From contig CALRCC010000006.1 in NCBI GenBank assembly GCA_943354465.1, forward strand, positions 1 to 20,229: a stretch of DNA of 20,229 bases, read 5' to 3'. Of this stretch, positions 15,014 through 20,229 are shown piece after piece. Position 1 is the stretch's first letter; each line of letters starts with the position of its first letter. The translations under genes and the position numbers were made by a program. This DNA is from Candidatus Ryanbacteria bacterium. GTDB taxonomy: Bacteria > Patescibacteriota > Minisyncoccia > Ryanbacterales > GWA2-47-10b. A model generated the notes under the pieces. The model was not told the DNA's origin. It ran no database searches and saw nothing but the letters and a program-made list of their open reading frames with translations.

Positions 15014-15220
15014 ATGGAAAACGAATCAGCAAAGCTGGGTTTGAATCTGAAAAGGATCAGGGCCAAGAAAGGTATATCACAGGGGGATATTGCACGAACG
15101 CTAGAAGTTAGTCGTGGTTTTATTAGTACCATTGAAAATGGGAGAACAAATCCGACACTTTCTACTATCACGAAATTAGCGAAAGCCCTCGGCGTTTCGA
15201 CTGATGAGCTTTTGAAATAA
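15014..15220 (+). CDS. Small Xre-family helix-turn-helix transcriptional regulator
   Basis: The 68-residue protein is a single HTH_3 domain: LGLNLKRIRAKKGISQGDIA, then ARTLEVSRGFISTIENGRT, then NPTLSTITKLAKALGVSTDE. The recognition helix is SRGFISTIENG. There is no extra ligand domain, so it should act as a simple repressor dimer. I chose the ATG at 15014 because an in-frame upstream extension would run through the operators and the -10 box. The protein is the same size as many antitoxin or phage-type repressors. It is followed closely by an unknown gene in the same direction (48 nt to the ATG, 6 nt to an alternative TTG), so the two probably share an mRNA. Confidence 0.92.
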   Translation: MENESAKLGLNLKRIRAKKGISQGDIARTLEVSRGFISTIENGRTNPTLSTITKLAKALGVSTDELLK

Positions 15221-15268
15221 ATATGATTGAAATATGATAAAACTTATAAGAATAAATTCACGCATATT

Positions 15269-15919
15269 ATGAAAAACGATTTTTTCTTTGTTAAAAGCAT
15301 GGAAGGTGACTTCCACACAAAAACCTTAAAAGGAAAGAGAAAGGTCAATTTTCAGTCTGTTCAAAATATTTTGGATACAAAAACTATACATCTCAATACA
15401 AAAAGTTTCGGTCAAAAATCTCGGCTTAGCACAACAATTTTGAGTGCAAATTATCTAAAAACATATAGATCACAAGGAATTATTTTCCAAACGTCACTGC
15501 ACCCATCATATATATTACCATTTGATATAGTACTTTTGAGTGATGTGAAAAAAATAATTGTTCATTATTATAGAATAAAAGATAATTTGCATTTTTATTA
15601 CAATCATCAGCTACTCCCTGGTTACAAGAAGTTTATTTTTAATAATTTTCATGAATTGGTGAAAAAGTTACCGTCGCACAGTGTGATATGGAAAGATGTG
15701 AATATGTTTAGAAAACAAGCTGGTTTTAAGAGACTCCCTGCGTCTAAAAAAAGACTTATAGAGTACAATGAAGCTGTTTTTGAGAAATCAGTGAAGATTG
15801 TCCCCATTGCAATATTTGGGTATAATAAAGAAGCGAGAAGGTTAGCTAAAGAGTATAAGCTCCCTCATTTCAGAACTGCCAAAGACTTTTATACAAAAAC
15901 TGTCTTAAAAAAAGAGTAG
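15269..15919 (+). CDS. Uncharacterised protein encoded next to the Xre regulator
   Basis: I do not recognise this family. From the ATG at 15269 it has 216 residues, or 230 if translation starts at the in-frame TTG at 15227, only 6 nt after the Xre stop. It has no signal peptide and no convincing membrane helix. It is basic and rich in Lys, Phe and Tyr. The middle holds alternating hydrophobic strands (GIIFQTSLHPSYILPFDIVL, then KKIIVHYYRIKDNLHFYYN), and the C-terminal part is helical and basic (RKQAGFKRLPASKKRLIEYN, later NKEARRLAKEYKLP). Base composition is very AT-rich, unlike the core genes. Placement behind a small autoregulated Xre gene is the layout of toxin-antitoxin and abortive-infection pairs, so a toxin or effector is possible, but no catalytic motif is evident. 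Confidence 0.7.
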   Translation: MKNDFFFVKSMEGDFHTKTLKGKRKVNFQSVQNILDTKTIHLNTKSFGQKSRLSTTILSANYLKTYRSQGIIFQTSLHPSYILPFDIVLLSDVKKIIVHYYRIKDNLHFYYNHQLLPGYKKFIFNNFHELVKKLPSHSVIWKDVNMFRKQAGFKRLPASKKRLIEYNEAVFEKSVKIVPIAIFGYNKEARRLAKEYKLPHFRTAKDFYTKTVLKKE

Positions 15920-15940
15920 TGGATTCTTGCAAAAAACTTG

Positions 15941-15970
15941 CATAATTTTGCATAATTTTGCATAATTTTG
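15941..15970. repeat. Three exact 10-bp tandem repeats upstream of the ABC importer operon
   Basis: CATAATTTTG occurs three times head to tail (15941-15950, 15951-15960, 15961-15970), flanked on both sides by further partial matches. The 10-bp period equals about one helical turn. It ends 15 nt before the first -10 box of the importer operon, so it may be a binding site for a regulator; a replication-slippage product is the simple alternative. Confidence 0.9.
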
Positions 15971-15985
15971 CAGAATAGAATACAC

Positions 15986-16011
15986 TATAATAAATATTAA
16001 TAGCTTATAAT
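15986..16011 (+). promoter_or_regulatory. Tandem -10 boxes before the importer operon
   Basis: TATAAT occurs exactly twice, at 15986-15991 and 16006-16011, 20 bp apart. The second ends 11 nt before the ATG at 16023, giving a very short or absent leader. Clear -35 boxes are not visible, which could mean activator dependence. Confidence 0.6.
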
Positions 16012-16022
16012 AAATAATCTTT

Positions 16023-16985
16023 ATGAAAAAAATTATTACCTCGATCATTGTTGCCGTAGTCATAGTTGTCGCTATTGTTCTTGTTACCAAGTCAAAACCA
16101 ACGGAGAGTTATGTGGTCAAAATTGGCAATATTCCAATCATGCTCAGCAAGCTTCCTTTGGAGATTGCTCAACAAAAAGGTTTTTTTAAGGACGTCGGTA
16201 TTACTGTCCAAGTAACTGAATTAGCATCATCAAATCTAGTATCGGATGCATTGCTTCGTGGCGATGTGGATATCACCCCAGAAATATCAATACTTCCTTT
16301 TATAACCGCAGAAATTATTGACCAAGGGAAAGCAAAGATATTTTCTGTAACTGATCTGGCTATCACCGACGCACCTTTTGACTCCATTATTGCTAAATCA
16401 GATTCAAAAATAAATAATCTAAATGATTTGCAGGGTAAAAAGATTGGTGTGTTTCCTGGAACGACAGCGACAAATATACTCAAACTTCTATTTAAAGAAA
16501 AGGGGTTGGACTCATCAACAATTCAGTTTATTCAACTACCCCCAGCCCAGCAACTTACCGCACTGTCCGCAGGTTCAATTGATGCTCTCCATGCCTATGA
16601 ACCAACTGTATCAATTGCTCTCGTAGATAATAAAATGAAAAGAGTTTATGGCGCAGTGTATGCAGAAAGATTAAATCATAGTCCCATAGGAGCAGGTCTC
16701 TTGAGTACAAAATTTATTAGTGAGCATCCTAGCGAAGCAAAAAAGGTAGTTCGTGCTTTGAATAGAGCTTACGATTACATGCGCACAAACGATAAAGAGA
16801 CTCGTGAAATAGCACAAAGTATATTCAAATTTAGTCCAGAAGTATCTATTGCTGTTTCCTTGCCTCGCTTTAATCACTCAAGCCAAATCGATAAAGAAGT
16901 CGTGAACAAACTTCTTGACATGTTTGTTTTGGGTGGAGAAATTAAATCTAAACCTGATTTGACAAATGCCTTCTACCAACCCTAA
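16023..16985 (+). CDS. ABC importer substrate-binding protein, SsuA/TauA/NMT1-THI5-like
   Basis: The 320-residue protein belongs to the periplasmic-binding family of nitrate, sulfonate, taurine and thiamine-pyrimidine importers. Key pieces: VVKIGNIPIMLSKLPLEIAQ and QKGFFKDVGITVQVTEL at the start of lobe I, LLRGDVDITPE, DLQGKKIGVFPGTTATNILK, LLFKEKGLDSSTIQFIQLPP, LSAGSIDALHAYEP, and LLSTKFISEHPSEAKKVVRA. The N-terminus KKIITSIIVAVVIVVAIVLV is a membrane anchor; there is no lipobox cysteine after it, so the protein is tethered by an uncleaved helix rather than lipidated. Its stop overlaps the ATPase start by one base. No substrate-specific enzyme gene lies nearby, so the ligand is unknown; in a reduced genome a vitamin precursor or small anion would be plausible. 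Confidence 0.9.
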   Translation: MKKIITSIIVAVVIVVAIVLVTKSKPTESYVVKIGNIPIMLSKLPLEIAQQKGFFKDVGITVQVTELASSNLVSDALLRGDVDITPEISILPFITAEIIDQGKAKIFSVTDLAITDAPFDSIIAKSDSKINNLNDLQGKKIGVFPGTTATNILKLLFKEKGLDSSTIQFIQLPPAQQLTALSAGSIDALHAYEPTVSIALVDNKMKRVYGAVYAERLNHSPIGAGLLSTKFISEHPSEAKKVVRALNRAYDYMRTNDKETREIAQSIFKFSPEVSIAVSLPRFNHSSQIDKEVVNKLLDMFVLGGEIKSKPDLTNAFYQP

Positions 16986-17737
16986 TGATATCTGTTCGTT
17001 CAGTAACTAAAGAATTTAAAAATTTATCTGGCACAACCAGAGTTCTTGAGGGCGTTAATCTCGAAGTAAATAAAGGTGAGTTTGTAACCGTGTTTGGTCC
17101 TAACGGATCTGGCAAGACAACCCTGCTTAATATTATCTCAGGAATTGAAAAACAAGATTCCGGTGAAGTGTTGGTGTATGGGAAAAATCCTAAAGATGCT
17201 CATGTTGGTTTTGTTTTCCAAAACTACAACGAAAGCCTATTTCCGTGGAGAACTGTTTTTGAGAATATTATTTTTCCTCTGGAGATAGCAAAAATTAAAA
17301 AGGAAAAACAAAACAAGATAGGAGAATATCTTCTGAATAAAATTCAGCTCCTTTATGCAAAGGATAAGTACGTATACGAACTTTCTGGTGGACAAAGGCA
17401 ATTAGTATCTATTTGTCGTGCTATCGCATCTGACCCTGATATTTTGATTATGGATGAGCCTTTCTCTTCGCTTGATTATTCGACTACCAGAAAAATGGAA
17501 CTTGAGCTTCTTGATATTTGGCAGGAAAAGAAAATTACTACATTATTCGTTAGTCATGATATAGATGAGGCTATTTTCCTAGCTGATAAGGTGATTGTGC
17601 TTTCTCCACGGCCAGCAAGTGTAAAGAAAATATTTGAAGTAAACCTTCCTCGACCACGTACACTCGACATGCTTTCAAGTCCTGAGTTTACTGAGTTGAG
17701 GAATGAAATTTTAAACACCTTTGAATATGAAAAGTAA
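16985..17737 (+). CDS. ABC importer ATP-binding protein, SsuB/TauB-like
   Basis: The 250-residue nucleotide-binding subunit powers the importer. All motifs are present: Walker A FGPNGSGKTTLLN (about 37-49), Q-loop VGFVFQN followed by the ESLFPWRTVFENI segment typical of the nitrate/sulfonate/taurine group, the signature LSGGQRQ, Walker B DILIMDEP with the D-loop SSLD, and the H-loop FVSHDIDEAIFLADKV. The start ATG overlaps the binding-protein stop (TAATG), and its end overlaps the permease start by 11 nt. Translation of the three genes is therefore tightly coupled. No truncation is seen. Confidence 0.95.
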   Translation: MISVRSVTKEFKNLSGTTRVLEGVNLEVNKGEFVTVFGPNGSGKTTLLNIISGIEKQDSGEVLVYGKNPKDAHVGFVFQNYNESLFPWRTVFENIIFPLEIAKIKKEKQNKIGEYLLNKIQLLYAKDKYVYELSGGQRQLVSICRAIASDPDILIMDEPFSSLDYSTTRKMELELLDIWQEKKITTLFVSHDIDEAIFLADKVIVLSPRPASVKKIFEVNLPRPRTLDMLSSPEFTELRNEILNTFEYEK

Positions 17738-18479
17738 ACACTTTTATTATATCCTCATACCAATTATTCTCCTCTGTTTATGGCAGGTAGTTTCATACTT
17801 CAAGTTTGTTAGCCCTTTGTTTTTACCGCTACCACTTGATGTACTTATACAACTATTTAATTCGATTGGGAGTGGCACTATGCTTAGTGATATATGGCAT
17901 ACCCTCTACAGGGTGCTTATCGGTTTTGGTATTGCCACTATTGTCGGTGTTCCTCTCGGACTTCTTATGGGTTTTTCAAGCAAGATTTATAATGCTTTAG
18001 AATTTACTGTAGAATTTTTTAGAGGTATCCCTACCACGGCACTATTCCCACTATTTCTCCTCGTATTTGGTATCGGAGATGAAGCAAAATTTGCAGTTAC
18101 CGCATGGGGGGCGGGACTCGTTATTCTTATTAATTCAATGTATGGCGTACACCTCAGCAAGGAACTCAGGGTGCGCGTTGCCAAAACAATGAAGATTAAA
18201 GGTTTGGAGCTTTTTAGTAAAGTAATATTTCCTGAAGCTTTGCCGCAAATATTTAGTGGTTTTCGTGTAGCAATTTCACTTTCTTTGGTTCTTGTTGTTG
18301 TTACCGAAATGTTTATTGGCACCGAAGCGGGACTCGGTAAACGAATCATTGATGCACAACTTGTATATCAAACAGCTGACATGTATGCCGCGATCGTTAT
18401 GACAGGTGTCATCGGTTTTATTCTCAACAAGATTATGATGTTTACTGAAAACAGAGTGGTTCATTGGAAAGGGAAATAG
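17727..18479 (+). CDS. ABC importer permease, SsuC/TauC-like
   Basis: The 250-residue inner-membrane permease has about six helices, beginning with FYYILIPIILLCLWQVVSYF. The segment LYRVLIGFGIATIVGVPLGL and the later EALPQIFSGFRVAISLSLVL contain the cytoplasmic EAA-type loop that docks on the ATPase. EMFIGTEAGLGKRI is typical of the SsuC/TauC/NrtB group. I chose the ATG at 17727 (MKSKHFYY) over an in-frame TTG at 17721; it overlaps the ATPase gene by 11 nt. It completes a full importer (binding protein, ATPase, one permease gene, likely a homodimer). Confidence 0.94.
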   Translation: MKSKHFYYILIPIILLCLWQVVSYFKFVSPLFLPLPLDVLIQLFNSIGSGTMLSDIWHTLYRVLIGFGIATIVGVPLGLLMGFSSKIYNALEFTVEFFRGIPTTALFPLFLLVFGIGDEAKFAVTAWGAGLVILINSMYGVHLSKELRVRVAKTMKIKGLELFSKVIFPEALPQIFSGFRVAISLSLVLVVVTEMFIGTEAGLGKRIIDAQLVYQTADMYAAIVMTGVIGFILNKIMMFTENRVVHWKGK

Positions 18480-18487
18480 TGAAGCAA

Positions 18488-18515
18488 GCGGGATCATCCC
18501 CGCCGTTTCCTCTTT
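18488..18515 (+). terminator. Weak terminator-like hairpin after the importer operon
   Basis: GCGGG (18488-18492) pairs with CCCGC (18499-18503) over a 6-nt loop, followed by a T/C-rich run. It lies 9 nt after the permease stop. The interrupted T tract makes it a modest terminator. Confidence 0.45.
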
Positions 18516-18553
18516 GATCCGTACCCCATTCAGTAGACACTGAATGAAACCCC

Positions 18554-18720
18554 CTAGTGGGCCAAAAGATGATTTCTGTATTCTACAGGAGTCATCTTTT
18601 TTCTTTCCCATTGTTTTCTTTCTTGGTTGTAGTATCTCATATATTCATTGATTGTGGAACGTAATTCTTCAAATGTTGTACACGTTTTGTAATCTAATTC
18701 ATCCTTCAAATGTCCGAAGC
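18554..18720 (-). pseudogene. IS3-family transposase (orfB) C-terminal fragment
   Basis: Only about 55 residues of the rve/integrase core remain: FGHLKDELDYKTCTTFEELR, then INEYMRYYNQERKQWERKKM, then TPVEYRNHLLAH and a stop. The glutamate in FGHLKDE region, the YYN.ER..W motif and the KKMTPVEYR ending are classic for IS150/IS3-group orfB. Residues upstream of the FGHLKDE segment do not resemble a transposase, so the break point is near 18720. An ORF starting at 18763 runs across this junction but has no sign of being a functional gene. The fragment separates the importer operon from tRNA-Arg and marks a past insertion and deletion. Confidence 0.88.
18564..18606. terminator. Bidirectional terminator-like hairpin inside the IS3 fragment
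   Basis: AAAAGATGA (18564-18572) pairs with TCATCTTTT (18592-18600), with an inner CTGTA/TACAG stem, followed on the plus strand by more T's to 18602. It lies in the last codons of the transposase fragment and could end transcription from the importer operon. Confidence 0.6.
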
Positions 18721-18799
18721 TCAAATACAAATGCGCTTGACCCACCCTCCCGTTCGCGCGCAAGCGCGCGGGGGAATTTTCCGACCAAGTTATGAATTG

Positions 18800-18871
18800 T
18801 GCCCCCGTGAGGAATCGAACCTCAATTGCAAACTCCGCAAGCTTGCGTCCTATCCATTGAACGACGAGGGC
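18800..18871 (-). tRNA. tRNA-Arg, anticodon GCG (reads CGC/CGU)
   Basis: The minus-strand cloverleaf has acceptor GCCCTCG/CGGGGGC (one T-G pair), D arm GTTC-AATGGATA-GGAC, anticodon stem CAAGC/GTTTG with loop TTGCGGA, a 4-nt variable loop, T arm TGAGG-TTCGATT-CCTCA, and discriminator A. The anticodon GCG is complementary to 18836-18838. Most bacteria use an ACG anticodon (edited to ICG by TadA) for these codons, so GCG is unusual. The D loop has an A in the region of A20, in keeping with arginine identity. It lies 8 nt after the upstream gene start-side unit ends (stop at 18880), so it is probably cut from a shared transcript. Confidence 0.9.
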
Positions 18872-18879
18872 ATGTATCT

Positions 18880-19446
18880 CTAAAATTTGAGCAATCGTGA
18901 TATCACCTCTACGAGCGATTCTTCTTGCGCGACTTCTGGCATAAAGTTGAGCAGTAGCTCACGCAATTCCGTAGGGTTTTGCTCGCCAAGCGGTATTTTG
19001 ATCATTGGCACTAGCATATGATCAGAGCGGATTGACAGCTCTTTTGTATCACCGATCGAATAGAAAATCCAAAATGATTGTAGCGTTTCATACGGGAAAA
19101 GTCTATCGCCAATGCGTATGCCAGCCCCAGATACTTCAAATGTAAAAATCTCCGGCGTTTTTGATCCGTATATCAATATGCCACATCCTCCTACGAGTAT
19201 GATGAACGCAAAAAGAATACTCTCAAGATAATAAGAGCTTACCAAAAGAGCTATGATAATAATTGCTACCGCCCAATACCAGTCAGCTGTTTTTTCATGA
19301 TGAGTATATTCAGGCGCCTGCCAGCGGAGCGTCCTAACGGTTTGATTGTGTTTTGGCGCGGGCATATGAGCTGGAGCATGCTCTTGCTTGCGTATTGTTA
19401 CTGTGTGTTCGTTTGATTCTTTTTTTACATCGTTTATTTCCAGCAT
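18880..19446 (-). CDS. Conserved hypothetical membrane protein with two helices
   Basis: 188 residues. A disordered, charged and His-rich N-terminus (1-40) is followed by WQAPEYTHHEKTADWYWAVA, then two close transmembrane helices (about 57-95: AVAIIIIALLVSSYYL and ILFAFIILVGGCGILIYG), then a soluble C-terminal domain (PEIFTFEVSGAGIRIGDRLF, then LQSFWIFYSIGDTKELSIRS) with a helical end. The W.APEY.H..K..DWYW pattern and the domain order resemble a small membrane-protein family that I associate with Parcubacteria; no function is known to me. The gene has its own leaderless-type promoter (TATACT at 19458-19453), and tRNA-Arg follows 8 nt after the stop. Confidence 0.85.
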   Translation of the reverse strand: MLEINDVKKESNEHTVTIRKQEHAPAHMPAPKHNQTVRTLRWQAPEYTHHEKTADWYWAVAIIIIALLVSSYYLESILFAFIILVGGCGILIYGSKTPEIFTFEVSGAGIRIGDRLFPYETLQSFWIFYSIGDTKELSIRSDHMLVPMIKIPLGEQNPTELRELLLNFMPEVAQEESLVEVISRLLKF

Positions 19447-19452
19447 ATAAAA

Positions 19453-19458
19453 AGTATA
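19453..19458 (-). promoter_or_regulatory. -10 box of the two-helix membrane protein gene
   Basis: TATACT on the minus strand (19458-19453) ends 6 nt before the ATG at 19446, which again predicts a leaderless transcript, here covering the membrane protein gene and tRNA-Arg. Confidence 0.65.
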
Positions 19459-19499
19459 TCATAGCGAGGACTAATGGCTAATATGGCCATGCCTTGCTA

Positions 19500-19604
19500 T
19501 TGACAATTATTCAATAATATAGTAGGATACTCAAGGTTCATTTACATAGACGGCTAGACACCGTCTCAAGACATTCATTCATAGTGAATGAATAATAGGG
19601 GGGT
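19500..19604 (+). promoter_or_regulatory. Promoter and structured leader of the secreted protein gene
   Basis: TTGACA (19500-19505) and TAGGAT (19523-19528) are 17 bp apart. The leader, about 70 nt, has two perfect hairpins: AGACGG/CCGTCT (19548-19553, 19561-19566) and ATTCATTCA/TGAATGAAT (19573-19581, 19585-19593, 3-nt loop). The second ends 5 nt before the G-rich SD (GGGGGG, 19598-19603), so it could modulate translation or stabilise the mRNA. Confidence 0.65.
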
Positions 19605-19607
19605 AAC

Positions 19608-20229
19608 ATGCAGAAGAATGGTATTGTTGTCTTGGTTTGGGGACTTTTGTTCCTCATTTGCATGTCCACTGGGATTGCCCATGCGGACGAGCGGTTCGGC
19701 ATGCCTAAAGAGGCGACCGACCAGTTGATCCAGAAAGTTGAGGACTCAAGGGAAAAGAGAGGCGTCGCGGGTGTTGTGGAAACATACAGCCAAAACGGCT
19801 GGACATTCTCCTCGGCCTCAAGCGAGGAGTACATGGGAGAGTTGATGGTATCGACTCTCTATCTCTCTTGGTACTGTTACCCCGGCGTGTGTAGAGGGCA
19901 CTGGTATTTCCAGATGTCGTCAGGTTACGGACTATCAGAGATGTGGCAGGGGGATGTGGCGTCGGTGAGTCTGAATGATATCGGCGAGATGGTCGTCGAT
20001 ACTGGTTCAGACATTGTCGGGGAGGTCACCATCACACAAGTTGGAGCCACAACGCGGAGCGACAAGAATGCTTTTTCATCTATGACGCTAGGAACTATTC
20101 TCAAGATCCTTACCACTGGTAGGGATAGAGCGGAGACGTCAGACTTCGTCCACGCAGTTGGCGACACCCCAGAGGAAAGTTTCAGGCGCTGGAAATCCAC
20201 GGGCTCGTGGATTTACTATGATATCGCAG
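19608..20229 (+). CDS. Secreted protein of unknown function, 3' end missing (runs off right edge)
   Basis: The frame is open from the ATG at 19608 to the window end (207 codons, no stop). It begins with a clear signal peptide: MQKN, a hydrophobic core GIVVLVWGLLFLICMSTGI, and an AHA cleavage site before DERFG (after residue 26). The mature part is Ser/Thr/Gly-rich with beta-like patterns; WYCYPGVC has two cysteines five residues apart that could form a disulfide, and HWYFQMSSGYG and TVGEVTITQ-like strands follow. I recognise no domain. The start is fixed by the strong SD GGGGGG. SD use, a long leader and balanced codon use are shared with the gene at 4235 and differ from the leaderless genes. 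It is transcribed away from the membrane protein gene. Export by Sec is inferred; the role is unknown. Confidence 0.82.
   Translation, partial: MQKNGIVVLVWGLLFLICMSTGIAHADERFGMPKEATDQLIQKVEDSREKRGVAGVVETYSQNGWTFSSASSEEYMGELMVSTLYLSWYCYPGVCRGHWYFQMSSGYGLSEMWQGDVASVSLNDIGEMVVDTGSDIVGEVTITQVGATTRSDKNAFSSMTLGTILKILTTGRDRAETSDFVHAVGDTPEESFRRWKSTGSWIYYDIA

Larger units (their letters stand above)
18519..18720 (-). mobile_element. Remnant of an IS3-family insertion sequence (right end only)
   Basis: The 3' end of an IS3 orfB transposase plus its downstream flank remains. Just beyond the stop, 18521-18539 (GTACCCCATTCAGTAGACA) looks like an IS3 (IS150-type) terminal inverted repeat. The other end and the first part of the transposase are missing, so the element cannot move by itself. 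Confidence 0.72.

Noticed and set aside
15941..15970. CRISPR-like array
   Set aside because: Units are 10 bp with no spacers and no cas genes are present.
18755..18770. CGCGCGC-AA-GCGCGCG hairpin as terminator of tRNA-Arg
   Set aside because: A strong stem in the right place, but no T tract follows on the minus strand, so intrinsic termination is not supported.
1..20229. Alternative genetic code with UGA as glycine
   Set aside because: UGA is the natural stop of recG, the glycosyltransferase, the IS110 transposase and the cold-shock-like gene, at family-typical lengths where known.

Overview
The window most resembles a genome of the Candidate Phyla Radiation (Patescibacteria, Parcubacteria-like). 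This is an inference from several traits: compact gene packing, a tRNA gene without an encoded CCA, short conserved intergenic elements of a kind I associate with these genomes, and genes that mostly lack a Shine-Dalgarno (SD) sequence. Instead, a -10 hexamer sits 6-11 nt before the start codon, which implies leaderless mRNAs. UGA ends several genes, so the standard bacterial code applies, not the UGA=Gly code of Gracilibacteria/SR1.

Layout, left to right. (1) 1-4113, minus strand: a tight operon dprA > topA > relA/spoT, with the last gene running off the left edge. (2) 4235-5062, plus strand: a divergently transcribed protein of unknown function ending in a degenerate cold-shock-like domain, with a strong SD and a rho-independent terminator. 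(3) 5156-7067: ftsH, then a tRNA with anticodon UAU (Ile, AUA codons). (4) 7083-8865: an AT-richer accessory patch with a peptidase E-like gene, a cluster of hairpins, and a ribbon-helix-helix/RelE-like toxin-antitoxin operon lying between two 78-bp direct repeats. (5) 8874-11328: a two-gene envelope unit (FemAB/DUF2156-like acyltransferase and a membrane GT2 glycosyltransferase), overlapping tail to tail with recG (13433-11316, minus).

(6) 13560-18720: a second accessory block. It holds an IS110-family element with a candidate bridge RNA upstream of its transposase. Next come an autoregulated-looking Xre gene with an unknown partner gene, a three-gene ABC importer of the SsuABC/TauABC/NMT1 type preceded by 10-bp tandem repeats, and the 3' end of an IS3-family transposase. 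(7) 18800-20229: a minus-strand unit of a small two-helix membrane protein plus tRNA-Arg(GCG), and a divergent secreted protein that runs off the right edge.

How the parts fit: the core genes cover the stringent response, DNA topology and uptake, recombination restart (recG), membrane proteolysis (ftsH) and the envelope. The accessory patches carry the mobile elements, the toxin-antitoxin pair, the Xre pair and the importer, and lie next to tRNA genes or repeats. The most interesting items are the leaderless-promoter pattern, the candidate IS110 bridge RNA, the Xre promoter/operator with its unknown partner gene, the repeats flanking the toxin-antitoxin genes, and two tRNAs with unusual anticodons.
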